Below are positions 1 through 6,632 of a stretch of 13,587 nt of DNA, piece after piece. Position numbers and translations under genes: made by a program. Source of the DNA: Spirochaetaceae bacterium (GTDB lineage Bacteria > Spirochaetota > Spirochaetia > Treponematales > Breznakiellaceae); assembly GCA_031256815.1 (NCBI GenBank), contig JAIRPU010000122.1, forward strand, positions 1 through 13,587, given 5' to 3'. The notes under the pieces were generated by a model that worked only from the letters and a program-made list of their open reading frames with translations, made no database searches and was not told the origin of the DNA. Position 1 is the stretch's first letter. Each line of letters starts with the position of its first letter.

Positions 1-165
1 GAACTTGCCGAGTATCTGCCCTTTGGAAAAAAGCACCGCCTCCTGCGATTCGCGTACAATAAGTTGTGTAAATGTACTCAGATTGTTGTTTGTGTTTTGA
101 GCGAATTTCCACGCGAATACATCATTTTTTGCGTCATTCCATTCGGCTACATCAATAAATGCCAT
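1..165 (-). CDS. SPFH/stomatin-like 'virion core protein' family, N-terminal fragment
   Basis: The first 55 residues of a leftward gene are present; the rest lies beyond the window edge. The segment WNDAKNDVFAWKF, followed by the LIVRESQEAVLFSKGQI block, matches my memory of the N-terminus of bacterial SPFH-domain proteins related to poxvirus 'virion core protein' and B. subtilis YdjI. In full-length members an SPFH (band-7) domain is often followed by a C-terminal zinc ribbon; neither can be checked here. These proteins are thought to act at the membrane as oligomeric scaffolds, and the exact role is unknown. The ATG at 163-165 is chosen because a GAGGGG ribosome-binding site lies 4 bases upstream, and a possible sigma-70 promoter lies further upstream (196-224). 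Family assignment is fairly confident; function is not. Confidence 0.72.
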   Translation of the reverse strand, partial: MAFIDVAEWNDAKNDVFAWKFAQNTNNNLSTFTQLIVRESQEAVLFSKGQILGKF

Positions 166-195
166 AATTCCCCTCAAACTTTTGTGATTTTTTGT

Positions 196-224
196 ACTTT
201 ATCAGTTAATAAATACTATATCAA
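196..224 (-). promoter_or_regulatory. Candidate sigma-70 promoter for the SPFH gene
   Basis: On the minus strand TTGATA (219-224) is followed, after exactly 17 bases, by TAAAGT (196-201). The -35 matches 5 of 6 consensus bases and the -10 matches 4 of 6. Transcription would start near 189, leaving a leader of about 25 bases that contains the GAGGGG ribosome-binding site. The promoter lies in the 123-base gap downstream of rnhB, so the SPFH gene could be expressed on its own. It was found by eye in AT-rich DNA, so chance is possible. Confidence 0.4.
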
Positions 225-288
225 CACACTGCATTCTCCACGTTAAATAAAATACAAATGCGCTTTCGCCGCCATGTGTAACGCAGAA

Positions 289-882
289 TCAAACGCTAAA
301 ATTAAACGTGCGTCTTTGGATTGGAGAGGGGCCGAAACGCGCTATAAGCTCACGGTGTTCTTTTGTAGGATAACCTTTGTGTTTTTCGTATTTGTATTGA
401 GGATAGATAAGCGCAAGACGGCGCATTTCATTATCGCGGGCGGTTTTTGCAAGTATGGACGCGGCCATAACAGCGGGGACTTTTGCGTCTGCGCGGACAA
501 GCGCTTCGCAGCGGACGGGCAGTTCCGGTGTATACAACCCGTCAATTATCACACTGCCGGCTTCGGCGTTAAACTCATTCGCGGCGCAATTCCAAAACTT
601 TTTTAACATTGAATCGAAAGCGCGGCGCATTGCAAGAAGCGTTGCCTGCAAAATGTTTATTTCGTCTATTTCTGTATGAGATGCCCAGCCGAGTCCCCAT
701 GCGCGCGCTTTTTCGCGTATAAACGGGGCGGCGCGTTCCCGTGCGGTTTCGCTGAGTTTTTTGGAATCATTTAACATTTCAGCCGGAAACTCCGCGCCCA
801 AAACCACCGCCGCTGCGCATACGGGACCGGCAAGCGGCCCGCGCCCTGCTTCATCAATACCGCAAACAAGCATCTGCCGCAT
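289..882 (-). CDS. rnhB: Ribonuclease HII
   Basis: This 197-residue protein is a complete type 2 ribonuclease H, which cuts the RNA strand of RNA/DNA hybrids and starts removal of single ribonucleotides misincorporated in DNA. The N-terminal signature GIDEAGRGPLAGPV supplies Asp10 and Glu11. Asp114 lies in the IIDG segment and Asp132 in RADAKVP, completing the DEDD metal site. The DSKKLS motif (residues 39-44), the ASILAKTARD helix, HKGYPTKEH and the C-terminal GPSPIQRRTF are all typical. Length fits the family (about 190-220). The ATG at 880-882 has no clear Shine-Dalgarno; an in-frame ATG three codons later could be used instead with little effect on the protein. It runs leftwards, divergent from the GH18 lipoprotein gene and 123 bases upstream of the SPFH gene. 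Confidence 0.95.
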   Translation of the reverse strand: MRQMLVCGIDEAGRGPLAGPVCAAAVVLGAEFPAEMLNDSKKLSETARERAAPFIREKARAWGLGWASHTEIDEINILQATLLAMRRAFDSMLKKFWNCAANEFNAEAGSVIIDGLYTPELPVRCEALVRADAKVPAVMAASILAKTARDNEMRRLALIYPQYKYEKHKGYPTKEHRELIARFGPSPIQRRTFNFSV

Positions 883-891
883 TATAAAATT

Positions 892-929
892 AAATGCTGA
901 AAAAATAAACTATCTAATTAAAAGCATTT
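892..929. repeat. Inverted repeat in the rnhB / GH18 divergent gap
   Basis: The 69-base gap between the two divergent starts contains AAATGCT (892-898) and its exact complement AGCATTT (923-929), separated by 24 AT-rich bases. It could be a spaced operator half-site pair or chance in AT-rich DNA. I see no convincing -35/-10 pair for either gene here. A TATAAT on the minus strand (881-886) overlaps the rnhB start codon and so cannot serve that start. Confidence 0.25.
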
Positions 930-951
930 TTTGCCGATACTTGATAATAAG

Positions 952-2004
952 ATGTCCATTTTTAAAAAAACTTATTTTATATTAATTATCGCTTTTTTTA
1001 TTTTTTCATGCGCTTCAAGTCCGGCTTCCGGCCAGAATATTGCGGCAGACAGAGAGGCTGTTTTAGAAAGCATGGAAATGCCTCCATTAACGGAGGGGCT
1101 TACAGTTTCGTCATTTAGCGAAATTTGGGCTTATGTGGTTAGCGGTTACGAAGGCGCGTTAAAATCGAATTTGCCCATCTCCGATGTAGTGTATTTTGGC
1201 GCGGAGGTTGACCGTTATGGGCATCTTGCCGAGGTTCCCAAACGCGCCAAGCTTGCAAAATATAACGGGCGCGTACATATAGCGATTGCCTGCAACAGTG
1301 CCGGGCTTACTCATTTTGTAATAGAGCCGGGCAGTAAAGCGCGCGCGTCTCTTGTGCGCGAAATTCTTGATGCCGCTTCTGCTTATGACGGCTTAAACAT
1401 TGATTTGGAAATGGTGCCTTCAAAAGACGCGGAAAACTTTTTTTCATTTTTGGGGGAACTTCGCGCCGGTTTGGGGCGCGGCAAAGTATTCTCTGTTTGT
1501 GTGCCCGCGCGGACGAGCGATAACAACGGGCCGTACAATTACAGTAAAATAGCGTTTATTGCGGATAAAGTTTTTGTAATGGCATACGATGAGCATTGGT
1601 CAACAAGCAAACCCGGCCCTGTGGCATCTATGGACTGGTGCCGGAATGTTGCGACACACGCATTAAAAACAATAAGCAAAGAAAAACTTGTAATGGGCAT
1701 TCCATTTTATGGACGCGCGTGGGGCAACACAAGCACTTCCAGGGCGCTTGTAAACGCCACAACCGAAAGAATAAAACAAGAACATGACGTGCGCGATATT
1801 CAACGTGTAAATGGAATACCCACTTTTACTTATGAAGTTCTTGTAAAAGTAACTGTTTTTTACGAAGATGAATACTCTATATCTGCCCGCCTGGATATGT
1901 ATCGAAAGCAGGGAATTATTTCGATAGGTTTCTGGCGGCTTGGACAGGAAACAATGGCGGTATGGCCTACACTTAACCTGGATACGCATCTTGCTGTAAG
2001 ATAG
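952..2004 (+). CDS. GH18-family lipoprotein, YaaH-like glycosidase
   Basis: This is a predicted secreted lipoprotein of 350 residues. Residues 1-19 form a signal peptide (Lys5-Lys6, then a hydrophobic core), and Cys20 in FIFSC is the likely lipidation site; the lipobox is relaxed, as in spirochaetes. The rest is a glycosyl hydrolase family 18 barrel. The catalytic strand reads DGLNIDLE (residues 146-153) with Glu153 as predicted acid/base. The second Asp of the usual DGxDxDxE is Asn149, as in YaaH/SleL-type peptidoglycan-acting members. Later barrel motifs MAYDEHW (210-216) and KLVMGIPFYGRAWG (245-258) fit the same subfamily. It probably cleaves beta-1,4 N-acetylglucosamine linkages in cell-wall or chitin-like glycan; the substrate is inferred. 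The ATG at 952 is preferred over a TTG at 931 because it starts directly at the signal peptide. The ribosome-binding site is weak. The next gene begins 3 bases after the stop. Confidence 0.85.
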   Translation: MSIFKKTYFILIIAFFIFSCASSPASGQNIAADREAVLESMEMPPLTEGLTVSSFSEIWAYVVSGYEGALKSNLPISDVVYFGAEVDRYGHLAEVPKRAKLAKYNGRVHIAIACNSAGLTHFVIEPGSKARASLVREILDAASAYDGLNIDLEMVPSKDAENFFSFLGELRAGLGRGKVFSVCVPARTSDNNGPYNYSKIAFIADKVFVMAYDEHWSTSKPGPVASMDWCRNVATHALKTISKEKLVMGIPFYGRAWGNTSTSRALVNATTERIKQEHDVRDIQRVNGIPTFTYEVLVKVTVFYEDEYSISARLDMYRKQGIISIGFWRLGQETMAVWPTLNLDTHLAVR

Positions 2005-2018
2005 AATATGATTCTATC
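2000..2018. repeat. 8-bp inverted repeat with the ATPase start codon as its loop
   Basis: GATAGAAT (2000-2007) and ATTCTATC (2011-2018) are exact complements, and the three bases between them are the ATG start of the downstream ATPase gene. The left arm includes the stop codon of the GH18 gene. In mRNA this could fold into a small hairpin exposing the start codon in the loop, or in DNA it could be a palindromic protein site. The stem is mostly A-U, so stability is modest. Confidence 0.5.
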
Positions 2019-3303
2019 AGGCGCGAGCATTAGAACTCAAACCATTGTCAACATTGAAACGGCTATGGAAAACGCCGAAGTTACCGTACTCAACGGCATA
2101 AGGCGCGGAGGCAAAAGTTTTATTCTCCGCGCAGTTATGGACAGGCTGCGCGCCAAAGGCGTTCAGAATTCCAACATTATTTATCTTGATTTTGAAAAGT
2201 TCGCGTTTTCTTCGCCGCGCGCCGTACGCGAACTTCGTCAGTCAATTCAGCAGTTAATTACAGGAGATGAGCGCTACTATCTTTTTCTGGACGAAATCCA
2301 GTGCGCCACCGGATGGGAAAAGGTATTAAGCGCATTTGCCGCGCAAAATAATGTGGTTATGTGCATTGCGGTTTCCGGCATGGCATTTGATAAAAAAAGC
2401 AAAAAAAAATTTGGGGGTAATAACTGGAACGAGCAAAAAGTTTGTCCCTTTTCTTATTCTGAATATAAACATTTATATAAAAACATAAACGAAGCATCCT
2501 GCAGCGTGGGCTTGCTGCGCAAAGCGCTTTCCATAAAGCAGGATTCAAATGCGATTTTTGAAAGTTACCTGGAGCGCGGCGGTTTTCCTTCAACATTGGA
2601 TGACGAAGGCGGTTCTCTTGAATCAAAATTAAATGATATTTATACATCAATAATTTATCATGATGTTTTGATGCGTTATCAGATTAATAATGCCGAATTA
2701 CTTGAACGTGTAGTAAAATATATTTTTGAAAATTTGGGTGATGAATGTTCAGCTCCAAAACTTGCGGCGCTTTTTAAGCGGGAGCATTTTACAAAAAATC
2801 TTTCTGCAATTAGTTCTATTTTAAACTTTATCGAAGCGGCGCATCTTGTTGTTCGTGTGCGTGTCGTTAATCTTGCAAAACAAAAAGTGCAATCGGCGCA
2901 TTCAAAATACTATATTGGGTGCCATTCACTTTTTTATGGTGTTTCAGGCAGTACCAATGGGATGCGCCGTGTGTTATGCGAAAATATTTTAGTTAATGAG
3001 TTATGCTGCCGCGGTTACACAGTTTATACGGGAAGATTTTTTTCGTTTACAATAGATTTTATTGCACAGAGCAGTACCGAAACGCTCTGTATACAAACTT
3101 TAACTGCCGAAGACGATGAAAAAGTTATAAAAAGAAAAAAAGACGCGCTTAAAGCGGTACACGAAGCTTTTGAAACTTCTTTGCCGGTTTTATTTTATTT
3201 TGTTTTTATGGATACAGCCGAAATGGAAAAATATAATGAAGGAGTAATAGAAAATATTTCTTTGCCTGAATTTCTGCTTAATGCCGAAAACGAGCCGGCG
3301 TAA
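2008..3303 (+). CDS. AAA_14 / DUF4143-type ATPase
   Basis: This 431-residue protein belongs to the AAA ATPase family with a C-terminal DUF4143 region, common in bacteria and archaea and mostly uncharacterised. The Walker A is GIRRGGKS (residues 30-37), following VTVLN. Walker B is YLFLDEIQ (91-98, Asp95-Glu96), followed by the family's ATGWEKVL block. Later landmarks are VSGMAFDKKS (sensor region, 122-131), PFSYSEYKHL (147-156) and YLERGGFP (187-194). The middle looks like a winged-helix segment, and the C-terminus (GRFFSFTIDFIAQ) resembles the degenerate PD-(D/E)XK fold described for DUF4143. No membrane segment is seen. Its biological role is unknown; relatives have been linked to DNA or toxin-antitoxin functions without firm proof. 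It starts 3 bases after the GH18 stop without a Shine-Dalgarno, so translational coupling is likely. An A7-GC-A9 stretch at 2392-2409 is a potential slippage site. Confidence 0.85.
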   Translation: MILSGASIRTQTIVNIETAMENAEVTVLNGIRRGGKSFILRAVMDRLRAKGVQNSNIIYLDFEKFAFSSPRAVRELRQSIQQLITGDERYYLFLDEIQCATGWEKVLSAFAAQNNVVMCIAVSGMAFDKKSKKKFGGNNWNEQKVCPFSYSEYKHLYKNINEASCSVGLLRKALSIKQDSNAIFESYLERGGFPSTLDDEGGSLESKLNDIYTSIIYHDVLMRYQINNAELLERVVKYIFENLGDECSAPKLAALFKREHFTKNLSAISSILNFIEAAHLVVRVRVVNLAKQKVQSAHSKYYIGCHSLFYGVSGSTNGMRRVLCENILVNELCCRGYTVYTGRFFSFTIDFIAQSSTETLCIQTLTAEDDEKVIKRKKDALKAVHEAFETSLPVLFYFVFMDTAEMEKYNEGVIENISLPEFLLNAENEPA

Positions 3304-3309
3304 TTTTTT

Positions 3310-6039
3310 ATGAACAACGAAATATACCGCACGCTAAAAGAAAATATAAAAAAGCCGGAGGTTTGTTTTATATTTCATTCAGAAACAGCGGCGCTTTTTT
3401 GGGGACGTTTTGCGCTGCGTAAATTTAACATGAATGCTGTTCCCAGAAGCAGGTTTATAGCCTGGGATATTTTTAAATCAAAGAATTTAAGCGCGTTTTA
3501 CAGCGATAAAACTCCTGTAACACGTTCCATAAGAATTTTATACGCAAGAAAACTTTGCGAAGAAAACGCTGCCGCTCCTTTTTTAAAACATATTATTCCA
3601 TTGATATATGCAAAAGACGGTATTTTATTTGCCAAAAGCATTGCTTCTATTCTGCCATGTCTTAATTTATGGCAACGCAAAATGGCCGAAACTGAAAACC
3701 GGACGGAACTTTTTACCGGCGCGGAATTTGCCGACTTTGCACAGCTTGAAATTCGTTACAAAGATTTTTTAAATAAACATAATCTTTTTGAACCTTCATG
3801 GGAACGGCCGCCATTTAAAGACAGAGAGCGTGAATACTTTATATTTTATCCTGAACTTATAGAAGATTTTGTTGAATATGAAGAACTTTTGAACACGTCA
3901 AATGTTTATAAAATTCCAATTGGTTTAAAAGACGAAGCGGACGAAACAGGGCTCCTGGTTTATCAAACCGCATACGCCGAACTTCGCGCGGCAGCGCTTG
4001 AACTGCGCCGGCTCCGCTTTGAAAAAGGAATTCCATGGAATGATATAGCGCTTAATGTATGCGAGCTTCCTGTAATTGAACCGTATTTAAAACGGATTTT
4101 ACGCGATTTTAACATACCATTTTGCGTGCGTTCAGGCAAAGAGATTGCAGAATACGGCGCAGGCATTTTTTTTGAACAAATAAATGAATGTGCGCGTTCA
4201 TATTTTTCCTGGAACAGCATTGAGGCATTGCTTACAAATACAAAACTCCCGTGGAGAACGCCGAATAAAAACCGTGCGCTTTTGCAGTTTGGTATAAAAA
4301 ATAATTGTGTTGCAAGTTACCGCGATAACGGATACCGCCGCGATATTTGGAACGAAGCTTTTTATGCGTCAAAAGGAAAAGAGCGGCTGCATAATCATTA
4401 TAAAAAATTAAATATAAAAATAAAACGAATAACGGCTTCCAAAGATTTTGAAACACTGCATAAGAGAATAATTAACTTTTTTGCTCATTTCTTTTTGCGT
4501 ATATGGCCGCCGGATGTTTCTGCGCTTTTGGGACGCGCGCTTGAAGAGCTTAGTCTGCTTTCCGCGCTGGAAAAAAAATATCCCGTATTAAGTGAAGCCG
4601 CGCCGCTTGAAGTTTTTATTTTAATTCTTAAAGAAAAAGTTCATGTTAACGATTCCGGCGATACAGAGAGCGTAAATATTTTTGAATACGGTGTTGCGGC
4701 ATCTGCTCCATGCGCCGCGCATATAATTATAAATGCCAGTCAAAAAGCGCTTACAAGATTGTATAAGCCGCTTCCGTTTTTAAATAACAGCGTCCGCCGC
4801 GCTTTAAATATTGCGGATACAGATGCCTCTAAAGCTTTTATTAAGAGCTATACGCAGAGCTTTGAAGAAGGCGCTAAAAACTTTGTGCGAATAAGCGCGG
4901 CGCGGCAGGCTTTTTCCGGAGCGCAGATTCCGCATAGTTATTTTTTGCGTCCCAAAACCAATGCAATACACGATGCCATTCCGGACGCGCAGGGTTTACA
5001 AGACTTTTATCAGGAAGAAAAAAACTGGTGGCTGCGCGGCGGCGCTTTTTGCGAAAAACTTTTTTTGGCACAGAAAAAAAGTTTTTTATCATGGAACTTT
5101 TTTTTCCGTGATTCTTCTTTTAATTTTATCAGCTCGGCAATACCTCAAAAAAGCGCCGCCGCTTTTTTGCTAAAAGAACGCATGGAAAAGCGCCGGATAA
5201 AAGGCAGGCTGCCTGTATCTGCCACAACTCTTAACACATTCTTTTTTTGTCCGTTAAAATGGCTTTATGGGGTTATATTTAAATTAAAAAATTACGATAC
5301 CACCGCGCAGCTGTTAAATGCAGAAAACAGGGGAATTCTTTATCATATTATTTTACAAAAACTGTTTGAGCGCATTAAAGACGAAGATGTTGTTTTACGA
5401 AGTGCAAATTTTGAACGCTATGCTTTATGGGCAGAAGAAATTACCAAAAATGAAACAGCGCATTTCAGACGTTTTAAGGGGCGGCTTGCCTCAAAACTTA
5501 CAATCGCCATGTCGCCTTCAATTTGCGCGAATATTTTGCGGCTTTTAAGAATGCAGGTAAAAAAATTTAACGGCTGGAGCGTTGATACGCTGGAAAAAAG
5601 CTACACAAAAGAATATGAATCTTTTGTCTTAAATGGTAAAATAGACTGTGTTTTAATTTCTCCAGACGGGATGCCAATTGTTATAGATTATAAAACAGGA
5701 AGAACACCGAAAAAAGAAGACTGTTGGTTAAACGAAAATAATGATTTGAAAGATTTTCAAATTCCGGTTTATATAAAACTTTTTGAAATATTAAATGAAA
5801 TACAAGTGGAATCTGCCTCATTTTTTAAAGCAACAAAGGCGGAATCTGCCGACATTGTAAGCCCTTCCGGAAGGTCTAAAACAAGAGCAGATTACCAGAC
5901 TTCAATTGACGCGCTTTCAGGCTTTATCCTCCGGTATTTGGACGCGGCAGATTCGCTTGATTTTTCTGTGCGCCCGCTGCTTAATGAAAGATGCGCCAAA
6001 TGCGATTATAAAAATGTTTGCAGAACAAATCTTTATTAA
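3310..6039 (+). CDS. AddB/RexB-like PD-(D/E)XK exonuclease subunit with Fe-S cysteines
   Basis: This 909-residue protein looks like the AddB/RexB half of a double-strand-break resection helicase-nuclease. The N-terminal half resembles an inactive SF1 helicase: it has no Walker A, but residues 218-300 (ELRAAALELRRLRFEKGIPW onwards) match the helicase-2A-like part of AddB. The C-terminal nuclease domain has His679 in GILYHIILQKL, Asp779 in GKIDCV and Asp793-Tyr-Lys795 in IDYKTGR, the RecB-type catalytic set. Cys647 (FFFCPLKW) with Cys895, Cys898 and Cys904 (CX2CX5C) form the split 4Fe-4S site typical of AddB and related nucleases. It is shorter than B. subtilis AddB (about 1150 residues). It follows the ATPase gene by 6 bases and has no clear Shine-Dalgarno. 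The expected AddA partner is not adjacent: the next gene is a convergent NUDIX gene. Family is confident; which helicase it partners is unknown. Confidence 0.85.
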   Translation: MNNEIYRTLKENIKKPEVCFIFHSETAALFWGRFALRKFNMNAVPRSRFIAWDIFKSKNLSAFYSDKTPVTRSIRILYARKLCEENAAAPFLKHIIPLIYAKDGILFAKSIASILPCLNLWQRKMAETENRTELFTGAEFADFAQLEIRYKDFLNKHNLFEPSWERPPFKDREREYFIFYPELIEDFVEYEELLNTSNVYKIPIGLKDEADETGLLVYQTAYAELRAAALELRRLRFEKGIPWNDIALNVCELPVIEPYLKRILRDFNIPFCVRSGKEIAEYGAGIFFEQINECARSYFSWNSIEALLTNTKLPWRTPNKNRALLQFGIKNNCVASYRDNGYRRDIWNEAFYASKGKERLHNHYKKLNIKIKRITASKDFETLHKRIINFFAHFFLRIWPPDVSALLGRALEELSLLSALEKKYPVLSEAAPLEVFILILKEKVHVNDSGDTESVNIFEYGVAASAPCAAHIIINASQKALTRLYKPLPFLNNSVRRALNIADTDASKAFIKSYTQSFEEGAKNFVRISAARQAFSGAQIPHSYFLRPKTNAIHDAIPDAQGLQDFYQEEKNWWLRGGAFCEKLFLAQKKSFLSWNFFFRDSSFNFISSAIPQKSAAAFLLKERMEKRRIKGRLPVSATTLNTFFFCPLKWLYGVIFKLKNYDTTAQLLNAENRGILYHIILQKLFERIKDEDVVLRSANFERYALWAEEITKNETAHFRRFKGRLASKLTIAMSPSICANILRLLRMQVKKFNGWSVDTLEKSYTKEYESFVLNGKIDCVLISPDGMPIVIDYKTGRTPKKEDCWLNENNDLKDFQIPVYIKLFEILNEIQVESASFFKATKAESADIVSPSGRSKTRADYQTSIDALSGFILRYLDAADSLDFSVRPLLNERCAKCDYKNVCRTNLY
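5054..5086. repeat. 13-bp perfect inverted repeat inside the AddB-like gene
   Basis: AAAAACTTTTTTT (5054-5066) is the exact complement of AAAAAAAGTTTTT (5074-5086), with a 7-base spacer GGCACAG. It spans codons from about residue 582, in the linker before the Fe-S and nuclease region. The arms are nearly pure A/T, so they may simply reflect Lys/Phe codons. Confidence 0.5.
5146..5169. terminator. Terminator-like hairpin inside the AddB-like gene
   Basis: CAAAAAAGCG (5146-5155) and CGCTTTTTTG (5160-5169) are exact 10-base complements around the 4-base loop CCGC. The GC-rich top with flanking A6 and T6 runs is the shape of a bidirectional intrinsic terminator, although only about 3 bp of the stem are G-C. 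It lies in frame within codons around residues 613-620, about 60 bases after another perfect inverted repeat. Function is not established. Confidence 0.35.
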
Positions 6040-6081
6040 AACTGTAACGCTTTAATTTGCCGCAGTTGTTTTTATTTTTTT
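6040..6081. terminator. Possible bidirectional terminator between convergent genes
   Basis: AACTG (6040-6044) pairs with CAGTT (6063-6067); a GC/GC pair (6049-6050, 6059-6060) extends the stem across an internal loop. A T-rich run (6069-6081) follows on the plus strand, reaching into the 3' end of the NUDIX gene. Read leftwards, the same stem is followed by TTTTAAT. It sits exactly where the rightward AddB-like operon meets the leftward pdxK operon. The stem is short and interrupted, so confidence is limited. Confidence 0.4.
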
Positions 6082-6632
6082 AAACGCAAATAAAAACTCA
6101 AGGCGCTTGCCATCAGCGCGTGAATAAACGGCGGTTTACCCATTTTACTTATTACATCGTCCACAGGGTGCAGCTCTACCGAAACAAGTTCATCTTCGTC
6201 CAGCTGTTGTTCGCCTTCGTAAAAAAGGTTTTCCGCAAGATAAAACGAAATTGTGTTTTGCATAAATGCCGGATTCGGATTCATTGTGCCAAGGAGCGTC
6301 CATTTTTTTGCGCTGTAACCGGTTTCTTCGCGCAATTCACGCTTTACCCCTTCTTCAATTTCTTCGTTTAATTCAACAACGCCGCCTGGAAATTCAACGC
6401 TTATAGCCTGTGCGCCATGCCGCCATTGGCGCACCATAACAAACTGTTTTCCGTTTTTTGTTTCAAGCACAGGCAGTACAAGTGCCCACGACCTGCTTTG
6501 TACCAAAGAAAATACCGCTTTTTTTCCACTGCCGGTTTTACATTCCGATTCTGAAACAGAAAATATTTTTGTATTTAATATTACTTTTTTGTTTAATTCA
6601 TGCCATATAAGAGCTTCATCATTATTATTCAT
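6072..6632 (-). CDS. NUDIX hydrolase, ADP-ribose pyrophosphatase-like
   Basis: This 186-residue protein carries a complete Nudix box, GX5EX7REUXEEXGU, at residues 84-106: Gly84, Glu90, then RELREETGY (98-106) with the metal-binding glutamates Glu102 and Glu103. The segment before it (FVMVRQWRHGAQAISVEFPGG) and the NPNPAFMQN segment after it match the ADP-ribose pyrophosphatase (NudF/YqkG) branch, which hydrolyses ADP-ribose to AMP and ribose 5-phosphate. Other nucleoside-diphosphate derivatives are possible, since Nudix substrates are hard to predict. It is the last gene of a leftward three-gene operon: its ATG overlaps the stop of the solute-binding protein gene by one base (TAATG). A strong GGGGGAG ribosome-binding site lies inside the end of that upstream gene. 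Cytoplasmic. Confidence 0.9.
   Translation of the reverse strand: MNNNDEALIWHELNKKVILNTKIFSVSESECKTGSGKKAVFSLVQSRSWALVLPVLETKNGKQFVMVRQWRHGAQAISVEFPGGVVELNEEIEEGVKRELREETGYSAKKWTLLGTMNPNPAFMQNTISFYLAENLFYEGEQQLDEDELVSVELHPVDDVISKMGKPPFIHALMASALSFYLRLKK

Noticed and set aside
881..886. TATAAT on the minus strand near the rnhB start
   Set aside because: It overlaps the rnhB initiation codon and has no suitable -35 at 16-18 bases, so it cannot drive that start.
931..951. TTG start at 931 for the GH18 lipoprotein
   Set aside because: It would add seven residues before the signal peptide; the ATG at 952 begins directly with the charged N-region of a normal lipoprotein signal.
5808..5850. Direct repeat GGAATCTGCC (5808-5817 and 5841-5850)
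   Set aside because: Two 10-base copies within one coding region both encode Glu-Ser-Ala; this is likely codon coincidence, with no further copies and no mobile-element context.
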